This document shows, one piece after another, positions 27,545 through 35,171 of a stretch of DNA of 64,000 bases. The DNA is taken from contig CALQIT020000005.1 of NCBI GenBank assembly GCA_943330705.2, forward strand, positions 1 through 64,000, given 5' to 3'. This stretch comes from Streptomyces griseus. GTDB lineage: Bacteria > Bdellovibrionota > Bdellovibrionia > Bdellovibrionales > Bdellovibrionaceae. The notes under the pieces are model-generated. The model ran no database searches and was not told where the DNA came from. It was given only the letters and a program-made list of their open reading frames with translations. How positions within the stretch are numbered: position 1 is the first letter of the stretch; each line of letters starts with the position of its first letter. The translations under genes were made by a program, and so were the position numbers.

Positions 27545-27597
27545 GGCCCAGGCACATCACTTGCACTTTGATTCTTTGCAGTACTGCAGCCGACCCA

Positions 27598-27647
27598 GGC
27601 GGCCGTAGCGCCAGCTACCGCTGCTAGCTGTGGGCTTTTTTGCCGCC
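27598..27647 (+). terminator. Terminator-like structure after the zincin gene
   Basis: An inner hairpin CAGCTA / TAGCTG (27612-27630) is followed closely by a T6 run, and the whole is enclosed by GGCGGC / GCCGCC. It separates the SPFH-zincin operon from the convergent gene at 27658. Confidence 0.5.
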
Positions 27648-27657
27648 TGAAGGAATT

Positions 27658-28212
27658 CTATGACCTTTTTCCTTTGTAACGATCAGCTCCCAACACCAGC
27701 TGCTCGATGATTTCAGTTTCAGAATTACCAGTTGCTTCTTTTAGTTGCCTTAGCTTTTCTACCACCGCTGGAATAAAACGAAAGGTCTTCATCATTTTTT
27801 TGTTTTGTTCAGTCTTAGTTCTCTGATCCTTCAGCTGAAGAAACATCCAGGTCCTGATCTTCCGGTAAGGAATATTGAAGAAGTCCTTCCCAATCTCTTG
27901 CTTGTTGGCTAAGGCCTCGGCAACTTCTCGTAATTCATTATTTTTTTGCCCTTCAAATATAAAAGCACGGGGCAGCCTGGCCACGGCAGCAGGTAAAACT
28001 TCAAGAATTCGGGGCTCAACCATTTGTCCAGCCCAGATGGCATCCTGTACTCGAACTTTTGGCAGATAGTATTTTGTAAAATCTGCGTTTGCTCTTAAGA
28101 ATCCCTTTTTGACAAAAAAAGCCATAGCTCTTAAGTAACGAATATCCGTTCTTCGTTTGTCATCTAGCTCTTTGGCTTTCTTTATTTTAGCAAGTATTTC
28201 GTTTCGATTCAT
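27658..28212 (-). CDS. Hypothetical protein with helix-rich C-terminus
   Basis: A 184-residue basic protein starting at ATG 28212, preceded by GAGGAAAAT. I do not recognise the family. The N-terminal half has a Lys/Arg-rich helix (MNRNEILAKIKKAKELDDKRR). The last 50 residues (TFRFIPAVVEKLRQLKEATG, then SETEIIEQLVLGADRYK) resemble a ribbon-helix-helix-like DNA-binding segment. A broken gene lies directly upstream, ending 7 bp before this start, so the pair was probably a two-gene unit, possibly toxin-antitoxin-like. Located inside the putative island. Confidence 0.55.
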   Translation of the reverse strand: MNRNEILAKIKKAKELDDKRRTDIRYLRAMAFFVKKGFLRANADFTKYYLPKVRVQDAIWAGQMVEPRILEVLPAAVARLPRAFIFEGQKNNELREVAEALANKQEIGKDFFNIPYRKIRTWMFLQLKDQRTKTEQNKKMMKTFRFIPAVVEKLRQLKEATGNSETEIIEQLVLGADRYKGKRS

Positions 28213-28219
28213 ATTTTCC

Positions 28220-28485
28220 TCACGCAAAGTCCTCGAGGCGCCCTCCTGCTGCAATAATTCTTTTCGTCAAATTGGGGTATTGATCGGAGGTGATAGCTTG
28301 CCTGATAAGTTGCAGATTTTTTTTAGGTGCTTTCACAGCCTTACTTACAAGTGCCGACTCTGGATCAATTATTACGACCTCGATGAACGGCGTAGTGGTA
28401 AGACGCCGTCCTTTCGACGGAGTCCATTTTCGCTTTCGACCTCATCATTTAGCTTGTTAAAAATCTCAGTTAGAATTTCTCTCAT
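28220..28485 (-). pseudogene. Frameshifted small gene upstream of the 27658 gene
   Basis: From ATG 28485 the minus strand encodes MREILTEIFNKLNDEVESE and continues briefly before running into a stop. A second frame then gives a protein-like stretch, PFIEVVIIDPESALVSKAVK and on to NLTKRIIAAGGRLEDFA, ending in TGA at 28220. The two pieces together would make about 88 residues. The switch falls at or near a CCGTC-GAAAG-GACGG hairpin. I read it as a frameshift mutation; a programmed shift or a sequencing error is possible. Function unknown. Confidence 0.5.
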
Positions 28486-28532
28486 AGTATCAGAATAGCA
28501 AGATCAGCGGTCATTTGCAATATTAATGTATG

Positions 28533-28560
28533 TACTGTAATAATATGAATAATTACAGTA
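28533..28560. promoter_or_regulatory. Inverted repeat between divergent island genes
   Basis: Perfect 9-bp arms TACTGTAAT (28533-28541) and ATTACAGTA (28552-28560) with a 10-base spacer. It sits between the minus-strand broken gene and the plus-strand ORF at 28545, overlapping the latter's start codon. This is the position expected for an autoregulatory operator. Confidence 0.45.
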
Positions 28561-28799
28561 TCTTACGGATAACTATTTACTTGCTCAAAAACGGAGCTAA
28601 ATCGCTAGCAGGTTTGCCATATGCAACAGCGCACGAGTTGTTACAGAAATTGGAAAAAATGGACCTCGTGCAGAAGATCAAGAAGCGAGAACTCGAATCG
28701 CTTCTTGAGAAAGTTTTAAGCCTTGTTTCGAAAAGTGACCGAGAAAAATACTATCGACAACGTCGTCGTCCACGTCGAACAGGTTGTCGGGTGGCTTGA
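28545..28799 (+). CDS. Short ORF ending in the att-like repeat
   Basis: Up to 84 residues from ATG 28545 (MNNYSILRITIYLLKNGAKS, then LAGLPYATAHELLQKLEKMD). The middle looks like an amphipathic helical protein. The last ten residues (RRPRRTGCRVA) are encoded by the copied hutH end in another frame, so the original gene was probably cut by the integration junction. No clear ribosome site. Function unknown. Confidence 0.35.
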   Translation: MNNYSILRITIYLLKNGAKSLAGLPYATAHELLQKLEKMDLVQKIKKRELESLLEKVLSLVSKSDREKYYRQRRRPRRTGCRVA

Positions 28800-28806
28800 G
28801 TTCTAG
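28774..28806 (+). repeat. attR-like direct repeat
   Basis: Second copy of the 33-bp hutH 3' end, 4,878 bp from the first, with one base difference. The flanking sequence on both sides differs from that around copy 1. Confidence 0.75.
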
Positions 28807-28832
28807 AAGTTTTTACTTCACGCTAGCAAAAA

Positions 28833-30314
28833 TTACTGGCAGTTGAATCCCCAATTATTATTGGGGGCCGAGGGCGTATTCGGAAAGAGGGGTTTGCATG
28901 GGTGTGCCCACTGCTCGACGCAAAAAGGTGTGGTTGCCGTATTGGCGAACCAACGAAATTGTCCGGCGGTTGCGTAGCCTGCTTCCATGGGTCTGAGCCA
29001 GCGGCCGGTCGCAATGTGGGTTAGTCCAACGTTAAAAATCTGTTGTCCAGAAATTTCATTTGGCAATGGTTTGGGAATGATAGTTTTTAATTCAGAGGAA
29101 ACAGCAAGCAAGAGAGACTCTTTTTCAAGATCGTTAAAAATTGTAATCGCAGGATCACCAATCATATGCCAACCAACACCTGACGGGACGCCCTCTTTGG
29201 CTTCCAAAGCCATATTTCGTGGCTCCATACATGAGTAATACTGGCGAAACGGCGCAACCGGGGGTCCTTCAGTGCCAATTATTCGTGTTTTTCCAACTGC
29301 CGTAATCAGAGGCGCAAGATTTGCCGCATTTGGATTTGAAGGGTAAGGAGGATACGGCACAAAGGGTTGTCCAGGCACAGTTGCAGTAGCTGGTATAAAT
29401 TGAATGCGATCAAAAGCTCCAATGGCACCAGGAGCACTTCCGAAGTCTTTGTAGCCTGCGGCTGTCCGGTTGCGAATTACAACTTCGGCAGCGGTTGAAT
29501 TGCTTCCTTGCAGTTGCTGGGCAATGCGCAGCGGGTCGGGTGCGGTTCTGCCATCTTGAAGTTTACGTAGGTCAGGGGTGATTTTTCCCTTGGCTTTTTC
29601 GCTTTCGTCTTGCGAAAGCATATAGTTGTAACGAATTGGTGTTGGACCAGTCGGTGCAAACATTTTTACTTGTTGGGAGCCAAAGTTAAATGCCCACCAA
29701 TCTTGCTTGCCCTTTGGTTGAATGAAAAGCCAATCACCAAGGATTTTTGTTTGGCCGGCCTCTGAAATATTAAATAGTTTATTGAAGCTGATGCGGTATG
29801 AAACAACTCCTTTGTTATCGATCATGCGTCGGCCAATGGCGGGAATCTCTTTTATTTTCCAGGTCGGTCCGAAATCTAAGCTGGCATTGGTTTGCGATTC
29901 ATTTAATGGAATCGAATGAATCTCGCTTTTCACCATGCGCATGGGAATGCTGACGACAATTTCAACAATCTCGGTTGAAGCTGTTATCAAATTTTTATGA
30001 AAGCCATCGCCAATGATGCTTTCTAGTTTCCACTTGTTGGGATCCGTGCCGCCAAAAAGCAGGGTGGTATCGATACTTGCATCATAATTTACTGAATTAA
30101 CTGAAACGATTTCCTCTGTAGCCTGGGGTTGTCGAGGAGTTTGTGAGAATGCAATATCCTGATCGATTATGATGTTTAAGTCATTTGCAGCAATCATCGC
30201 CTGGGGGCCGGCTTCAATTGCTGTCAAACTTTGGCCATCTTGATTGAAGTACCAAGCTGATGCCCCGATAAAGAATAAACCCAGACCAGCAATGGCAAAA
30301 CGAGACTTCTTCAT
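28833..30314 (-). CDS. Exported protein of unknown function
   Basis: A 493-residue protein. ATG 30314 is preceded by AAAGGGGAAAT and gives MKKSRFAIAGLGLFFIGASA, a signal anchor or cleavable signal peptide. The rest is a soluble periplasmic-looking chain rich in Pro, Asn and Trp (KQDWWAFNFGSQQV, PFVPYPPYPSN) with cysteines in YYSCMEP, FCVEQWAHPC and the final NCQ, which may form disulfides. I recognise no family. It is divergent from hutU. The tail with paired Cys suggests extracytoplasmic stability. Confidence 0.6.
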   Translation of the reverse strand: MKKSRFAIAGLGLFFIGASAWYFNQDGQSLTAIEAGPQAMIAANDLNIIIDQDIAFSQTPRQPQATEEIVSVNSVNYDASIDTTLLFGGTDPNKWKLESIIGDGFHKNLITASTEIVEIVVSIPMRMVKSEIHSIPLNESQTNASLDFGPTWKIKEIPAIGRRMIDNKGVVSYRISFNKLFNISEAGQTKILGDWLFIQPKGKQDWWAFNFGSQQVKMFAPTGPTPIRYNYMLSQDESEKAKGKITPDLRKLQDGRTAPDPLRIAQQLQGSNSTAAEVVIRNRTAAGYKDFGSAPGAIGAFDRIQFIPATATVPGQPFVPYPPYPSNPNAANLAPLITAVGKTRIIGTEGPPVAPFRQYYSCMEPRNMALEAKEGVPSGVGWHMIGDPAITIFNDLEKESLLLAVSSELKTIIPKPLPNEISGQQIFNVGLTHIATGRWLRPMEAGYATAGQFRWFANTATTPFCVEQWAHPCKPLFPNTPSAPNNNWGFNCQ

Positions 30315-30456
30315 AGGATTTCCCCTTTGTATTAGTTTTTCATAGGGTTTCAAAGTTCGCAAGACCGGCTCTTAAGCGCCGCTTCATGATTATATAGGGA
30401 CAGGCCCAAAGTCTTGTGGCAACTTCTTTGACTACACATAAGGCCTAGGAGAAAAC

Positions 30457-32109
30457 ATGTCAGGTCCACGCATTGTTCGAGCCCCAATTGGAAATCAGCT
30501 TTCATGCAAAGGCTGGGTGCAAGAAGCGGCTTTTAGAATGATTCAAAATAATTTGGACCCCGCCGTAGCAGAACATCCAGAGCAACTGATCGTCTATGGT
30601 GGGATCGGAAAAGCCGCCAGAAATTGGCAGTGCTTTGACAAGATTCTATCGGCCCTGAAAACCTTGGAGAACAACGAAACTCTTTTAATTCAATCCGGAA
30701 AGCCAATAGGTATCGTTCGCACCCACGAGGACGCGCCGCGGGTCTTGCTGGCAAATTCAAATCTGGTACCAAAATGGGCAACCTGGGAGCACTTTCACGA
30801 GCTTGATAAAAAGGGCTTGATGATGTTTGGTCAAATGACCGCAGGTTCTTGGATCTATATTGGCACGCAGGGTATCGTGCAGGGGACCTACGAAACTTTT
30901 ATTGAGCTAGGTCGCCAGCATTTCGGGGGTTCGTTAAAAGGAAAAATTATTTTGACTGCCGGATTGGGCGGAATGGGTGGGGCCCAACCTTTGGCAGGAG
31001 TCTTTGCCGGTGCGGTTGTTTTGGCGGTCGATGTTGATGCGACAAGAATTCAAAAACGTCTTCAGACTAATTACATTGATGAGGTTGCAGATAATATTGA
31101 TGATGCGATTTCGCGGGCCCGTCACTATGCAGGGAAAGGTGAAGCCAAATCCATTGCCCTTGCCGGAAATATGGCAACTGTAATTCAGCAGATGTTAGAA
31201 AAAGAATTCATACCCGATGTCCTGACTGATCAAACTTCAGCCCACGATCCTTTGATCGGATATATTCCCGAAGGATACACTGTGACCTCAGCCAAAGCGT
31301 TTCGTGAAAAGGACCAAAAATCCTATTTGGCGAAGGTTTCCGAAAGCATAGTTAAGCACGTGCGTGGCATGCTGGAAATGAAAAGACGGGGAGCAATAAC
31401 TTTTGACTATGGCAATAATATTCGGGCCCAGGCTTTTGAGGGCGGGGTTAAAGATGCATTTGATTTTCCCGGATTTGTACCGGCCTATATTCGCCCTCTT
31501 TTTTGCAAGGGCAGTGGACCTTTTCGTTGGGTTGCTTTGTCTGGCGATCCGGCCGATATCCAAGTCACTGACGATGCTCTTCGTGAAATTTTTCCGCATA
31601 AAAAACATCTTTTGCAATGGCTGGATATGGCCGAAAAACGAATTGCTTTTCAAGGTTTGCCGGCACGAATCTGCTGGCTTGAATATGGAGAAAGGGCAAA
31701 GGCCGGATTGCTTTTTAATGATCTTGTACGCAGCGGAAAAGTAAAGGCGCCACTGGTTATTGGTCGAGATCATTTGGATTGTGGCAGTGTCGCTTCACCA
31801 AATCGTGAGACCGAAGCCATGAAGGATGGCTCGGATGCGGTATCTGATTGGCCGCTCTTAAATGGCATGGTAAATGTAGCTTGTGGGGCTTCGTGGGTTA
31901 GCCTTCATCATGGGGGCGGAGTTGGAATGGGATATAGTCAGCATTCAGGACAAGTGATTGTGGCCGATGGCACAGAGGCCGCTGCCCGTCGCTTAGAGCG
32001 AGTCCTGACCGCAGACCCAGCGATGGGGGTGTTTCGCCATGTTGATGCTGGATACGACGAAGCAAAACAAATCGCCATTCAGCGGGGAGTAAAGAGCCTT
32101 TGGCTATAA
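30457..32109 (+). CDS. hutU: Urocanate hydratase
   Basis: Second step of histidine degradation: adds water to urocanate to give imidazolonepropionate, using tightly bound NAD. The 550-residue product is full length, with NAD-binding [12 protein letters not shown] near residue 169 and the catalytic-cysteine region [17 protein letters not shown] near 436. Start ATG after AGGAG. hutH is 6.5 kb upstream beyond the candidate island, so an ancestral hutH-hutU proximity may have been broken by insertion. Its final codons are duplicated in tandem. Confidence 0.96.
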   Translation: MSGPRIVRAPIGNQLSCKGWVQEAAFRMIQNNLDPAVAEHPEQLIVYGGIGKAARNWQCFDKILSALKTLENNETLLIQSGKPIGIVRTHEDAPRVLLANSNLVPKWATWEHFHELDKKGLMMFGQMTAGSWIYIGTQGIVQGTYETFIELGRQHFGGSLKGKIILTAGLGGMGGAQPLAGVFAGAVVLAVDVDATRIQKRLQTNYIDEVADNIDDAISRARHYAGKGEAKSIALAGNMATVIQQMLEKEFIPDVLTDQTSAHDPLIGYIPEGYTVTSAKAFREKDQKSYLAKVSESIVKHVRGMLEMKRRGAITFDYGNNIRAQAFEGGVKDAFDFPGFVPAYIRPLFCKGSGPFRWVALSGDPADIQVTDDALREIFPHKKHLLQWLDMAEKRIAFQGLPARICWLEYGERAKAGLLFNDLVRSGKVKAPLVIGRDHLDCGSVASPNRETEAMKDGSDAVSDWPLLNGMVNVACGASWVSLHHGGGVGMGYSQHSGQVIVADGTEAAARRLERVLTADPAMGVFRHVDAGYDEAKQIAIQRGVKSLWL

Positions 32110-32133
32110 GGAGTAAAGAGCCTTTGGCTATAA
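32086..32133 (+). repeat. 24-bp perfect tandem duplication at the hutU/Agl23 junction
   Basis: Two identical adjacent 24-bp units (32086-32109 and 32110-32133), beginning GGAGTAAAGAG and ending GGCTATAA. The first encodes the end of hutU with its stop; the second supplies the leader and start codon of the next gene. Confidence 0.85.
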
Positions 32134-33698
32134 CTAGAAAACAAATTCTGTATATTGCCGGCACGATTTCAATCTTAATTTTGTTTCATGTTTTTAGAAT
32201 CGATCTCAAGAGCATTCATCATGATGAGTCCATAAATGGATGGTTTCTTTTGCAGATGGGTCGAGAACATTTTTATCGCTATGATCCTAGCAATTATCAC
32301 GGACCTTTCTTTTTCTACTTTGCTAAAATAATAGAGACAATTTTTGGTGCAAATTATCTTAGCTTGCGAATTTCCGCAGCCATATTTTCGGTGATGACTT
32401 GGTCTATGGTGCTCAGTTGGGGCGTCTATCGGAAGTCATCGTTGCAGTTCTTTGCGCTGATTGCAGGACTTGGTCCTGCTGTTCTTTTTTTTGGCCGCAG
32501 TGGAATTCACGAATCAACCTTTGTGTTTTTTCAGGTGATGGTGATGATTGGATTTTTAGAGTGGCGAAAATTTGGCAATACCAAGGGTATCGTGATTATT
32601 TGTTATGGCCTAATTGGGGCAAGCCTGAATAAAGAGACCTTCGTCCTTGGTGTCGTTGCTGCGTTGGTCGGTTTTGTTTTTTCCATGGATTGGAAGCTTA
32701 ATGATCACCCAGCGAATCATTTAGAAGATGGGTCCAACATTAGCTTGAAAGGCAGTTTCAAAAGCAGTTTCAAAAATAATTTCAAGTGGATTGAAGATTT
32801 TAAAACACTGTCATGGTCCGTGCACGGACCGATACTGATTTTTCTGTACTTGGGATTTTTTTCGGGCTTTGGATACAATTGGAATGGAATTTTAGACTCC
32901 ATCCGCGCTTTTTTACCATGGCTAAAAACAGGACAGGCTGGGGCAGGCCACGGTAAACCTTGGTTTTTTTGGTTGAGTACGATACAAAAAAATGAATATT
33001 TTATTTTTACAGCAGTTTTAGTCGCAATTTATTCTGTTTTCACCAGGCAAAGATTGCGACGTGGGCTGGCGGTGTTTGCTATTTTCAATCTATTGATTTA
33101 CTCGGTGATTCCGTACAAAACAATTTGGTGCTTACTTACTATTTCCTGGCCCTTCGTTTTTGTTTTTGGTCTTTTTATTGATCAGCTGACGTTGCCGGCC
33201 AGGAAAGTTGCAACTTTGGCAGTGGTTTTTACGCTAGTAGCATTGATAAATCTTTGGACTTTGCGAAGCATTTTGTTCGTCGCACCACTGAACTATGAAC
33301 ATAACTATGTCTATGTTCAAACCTTGCCGCAGATGAAGGAGTTGAATCAATTTATCCATGCCAAAAGTCGACTATTCCCGGGAAAAATTATAACTGCAGC
33401 GAAAGACGCCTGGCCCTTACCTTTCCTTTTTCACGATATCCCTTCTTATGTCTATCTGAATGAGACCCTGCAGGTTTTAGAAATGGATATGAAGGAAATT
33501 TTAGTTTTAGCAATTGATCAATCTTTGGCGACGAAGCCGCTCTACCAGCTTTATGCAGGTTGGCCGCAGAGAAGTTTTCATATTCGTGAGGCCCGCGAGC
33601 CCGTCATTATTTTCTTTAGGCCGGAATTTTTTCAGAATGATGAGACCTTGAATTCTAATATTTTTGAACCGCATCAGGCGCCGGATTTTTCCCAATAG
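32124..33698 (+). CDS. Agl23-like glycosyltransferase/flippase-associated membrane protein
   Basis: A 524-residue polytopic membrane protein of the GT39/GT-C fold. After the first helix comes the acidic catalytic-loop motif HHDESINGWFLLQMG and then YRYDPSNYHGPFFFY. This is the signature of the TIGR03663 (Agl23, flippase-activity-associated) group, which uses polyprenyl-phosphate sugars. About ten further helices follow. I start at TTG 32124, about ten bases after an AAGGAG formed in the second unit of the tandem duplication; TTG 32100 in the hutU end is the alternative. Acceptor unknown. Confidence 0.75.
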   Translation: MAITRKQILYIAGTISILILFHVFRIDLKSIHHDESINGWFLLQMGREHFYRYDPSNYHGPFFFYFAKIIETIFGANYLSLRISAAIFSVMTWSMVLSWGVYRKSSLQFFALIAGLGPAVLFFGRSGIHESTFVFFQVMVMIGFLEWRKFGNTKGIVIICYGLIGASLNKETFVLGVVAALVGFVFSMDWKLNDHPANHLEDGSNISLKGSFKSSFKNNFKWIEDFKTLSWSVHGPILIFLYLGFFSGFGYNWNGILDSIRAFLPWLKTGQAGAGHGKPWFFWLSTIQKNEYFIFTAVLVAIYSVFTRQRLRRGLAVFAIFNLLIYSVIPYKTIWCLLTISWPFVFVFGLFIDQLTLPARKVATLAVVFTLVALINLWTLRSILFVAPLNYEHNYVYVQTLPQMKELNQFIHAKSRLFPGKIITAAKDAWPLPFLFHDIPSYVYLNETLQVLEMDMKEILVLAIDQSLATKPLYQLYAGWPQRSFHIREAREPVIIFFRPEFFQNDETLNSNIFEPHQAPDFSQ

Positions 33699-33718
33699 GA
33701 CGCGGCTTAGATAGCAAA

Positions 33719-34192
33719 TTAAGAGGATTTCTTTTTATTCAGGCAATCATTGACCACGTCAGCAAGCTCTTTGAAGTGATCCCGTTCGCGAAAAGTCAGT
33801 GGTCTGCTTCGATCGCCGGAAGCCCAATCCCTGAGGTACATTTTGAGTCGATATAATGGGCCCGCAATTCGGTTTGATATTATTAGTCCATAAATTAAAG
33901 TGACGATAAACGAACATAAGACTGTCACCCCAAAAATATAGTCCATAACCAAGCGCTGCTCTTGCAAAAAGGCAAAAAAGATATGATCGCTTGGCAGCTG
34001 CAGGCTTACACCTTTTTCTGCAAAGGCCTTGAAGAAGTAACAAACCGAAAGGTAGAAAATTGTGCTTACAACAAATGCAATACCTGCAGTGTAGGTGATA
34101 AACCAGATTTGAAATTTGGGTTCGATCAGAAGCTTTTTACGAGAATAGAGCGGTGTATCTACATTTTCGTCGGCAATTTTCTGTTGTGACAT
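33719..34192 (-). CDS. Two-helix membrane protein with HAMP-like tail
   Basis: A 157-residue protein with two transmembrane segments (IWFITYTAGIAFVVSTIFYL and YIFGVTVLCSFIVTLIYGLI) around a short periplasmic loop. A cytoplasmic piece follows, RIAGPLYRLKMYLRDWASGD then RPLTFRERDHFKELADVVN, which looks like the first part of a HAMP domain. There is no kinase or methyl-accepting domain after it. It may be a stand-alone signal-coupling protein; similar short HAMP proteins occur in deltaproteobacteria. Confidence 0.65.
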   Translation of the reverse strand: MSQQKIADENVDTPLYSRKKLLIEPKFQIWFITYTAGIAFVVSTIFYLSVCYFFKAFAEKGVSLQLPSDHIFFAFLQEQRLVMDYIFGVTVLCSFIVTLIYGLIISNRIAGPLYRLKMYLRDWASGDRSRPLTFRERDHFKELADVVNDCLNKKKSS

Positions 34193-34282
34193 AGACTCAA
34201 GTTAAACAAAAAAAATGATCGAACCCAAGTACTTCTTGGAAGCTGGACTTATGTCGACGTGTGGATTTCTGAATACGAGGGG

Positions 34283-35020
34283 CTATTTCTGCAATTCGGC
34301 ACGCAGCTCCATCCAAATATCAAAATATTTCCAGGCCGCCGGTGCCGTTGGCTCCTGAATATGGTCAGGTCGAAGCTTAAGATCTCCGGTAGCTAGCAGT
34401 ACTTCTTTCACGGCCGGATTTTGTAATACTTTTTGTAGCATTGCTGCCTGAATAACTTGATAGAAGTCTCCGCGACCTAAAAATCGGTACTCCATTTGTT
34501 TATTTTCAAAGGTAACCCAGTCAATACCCAGGACTTTCATATTTTCTTCACCCAATTTTCCGGCACTTTTAGCCTCAAAGGCTGTCATCTGGCCAACTTC
34601 CTGGCGTGAGAATTTCCAAATGACATTTTTTGCAGTGGCGCGCGGATCGGATGGCCCTTCGGGATACTTCATCATTTGCCAAAAACCCTCAAGGCTAGCG
34701 TACTTCGTGCCGGAATAAACAAAAGGTGTTGCTGCAAAATTTGAAAGAAGCCCAAGCTCATTTCTTTTTGAAAGGATGACTTCCCCAGGACCAGCTTCTT
34801 GCGGAAGGACCTCCCACTTAGGGGCGCCCTCTTTAGCTACGGCTGTCCACCAATGGTCTGGGTATCTTTTTGGGTCTGGGTTTCCAGCTGATTGGTAACT
34901 GTTGATTTGCCTGTTCGCAGTTGTCGAAAAAGCCGACGTGGCACAAGCGGAACTGGTACAAGCAAAAGTGGCAAGGCTTGAAACCGCAAGTATTGTCAGG
35001 ACTATGGTTTGTATTTTCAT
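34283..35020 (-). CDS. NADAR-domain (YbiA/DUF1768-like) protein with signal peptide
   Basis: Residues about 75-240 match the NADAR fold: LLSNFAATPFVYSGTKYASL, EGFWQMMKYPEG, GEENMKVLGIDW, LQNPAVKEVLLATGDLKL. NADAR proteins hydrolyse N-glycosidic bonds in ADP-ribosyl compounds, including NAD-derived metabolites and ADP-ribosylated guanine, and are normally cytoplasmic. Here MKIQTIVLTILAVSSLATFA is a clear export signal, with cysteine at residue 21 as a weak lipobox, so the domain should act in the envelope or be secreted. Stand-alone gene. Confidence 0.75.
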   Translation of the reverse strand: MKIQTIVLTILAVSSLATFACTSSACATSAFSTTANRQINSYQSAGNPDPKRYPDHWWTAVAKEGAPKWEVLPQEAGPGEVILSKRNELGLLSNFAATPFVYSGTKYASLEGFWQMMKYPEGPSDPRATAKNVIWKFSRQEVGQMTAFEAKSAGKLGEENMKVLGIDWVTFENKQMEYRFLGRGDFYQVIQAAMLQKVLQNPAVKEVLLATGDLKLRPDHIQEPTAPAAWKYFDIWMELRAELQK

Positions 35021-35094
35021 TTAAATCCCCCCGGCCGTTTTCTAACGATTGTTCAGCTTATTTGCAAGTCTATACTTTCTCAAGGAGGTGTTAA

Positions 35095-35148
35095 ATGGAC
35101 TTACCCTCAATGAAAAGCCGGTATAAAATGGAGTTCGCGGGCCAGTGA
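35095..35148 (+). CDS. Candidate 17-residue leader peptide
   Basis: ATG at 35095 is preceded by AAGGAGGTG with a four-base spacer, about the best anti-16S match in the window. It opens a frame of only 17 codons (MDLPSMKSRYKMEFAGQ) ending at TGA 35146-35148. It lies just upstream of the 35172 gene. It could be a leader ORF controlling that gene, or a relic start site. Confidence 0.4.
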   Translation: MDLPSMKSRYKMEFAGQ

Positions 35149-35171
35149 ATTAGAAACAGCGGGAGTCTGAT

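Larger units (their letters stand above)
23929..28806. mobile_element. Candidate 4.9-kb genomic island integrated at the hutH 3' end
   Basis: The segment lies between two copies of a 33-bp sequence. One is the genuine end of hutH; the other begins at 28774 in no recognisable gene. This is the arrangement left by site-specific recombinases that integrate at gene 3' ends and restore the gene. Cargo is typical accessory DNA: a BrnT/BrnA toxin-antitoxin pair, an SPFH-repeat protein plus zincin, and broken small genes. No integrase or relaxase is visible, so it is either a decayed element or one mobilised in trans. A segmental duplication would be an alternative. Confidence 0.55.

Noticed and set aside
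27598-27647. Possible integron attC-like site
   Set aside because: Paired arms and a T-run fit a transcription terminator better; no integrase or cassette structure.
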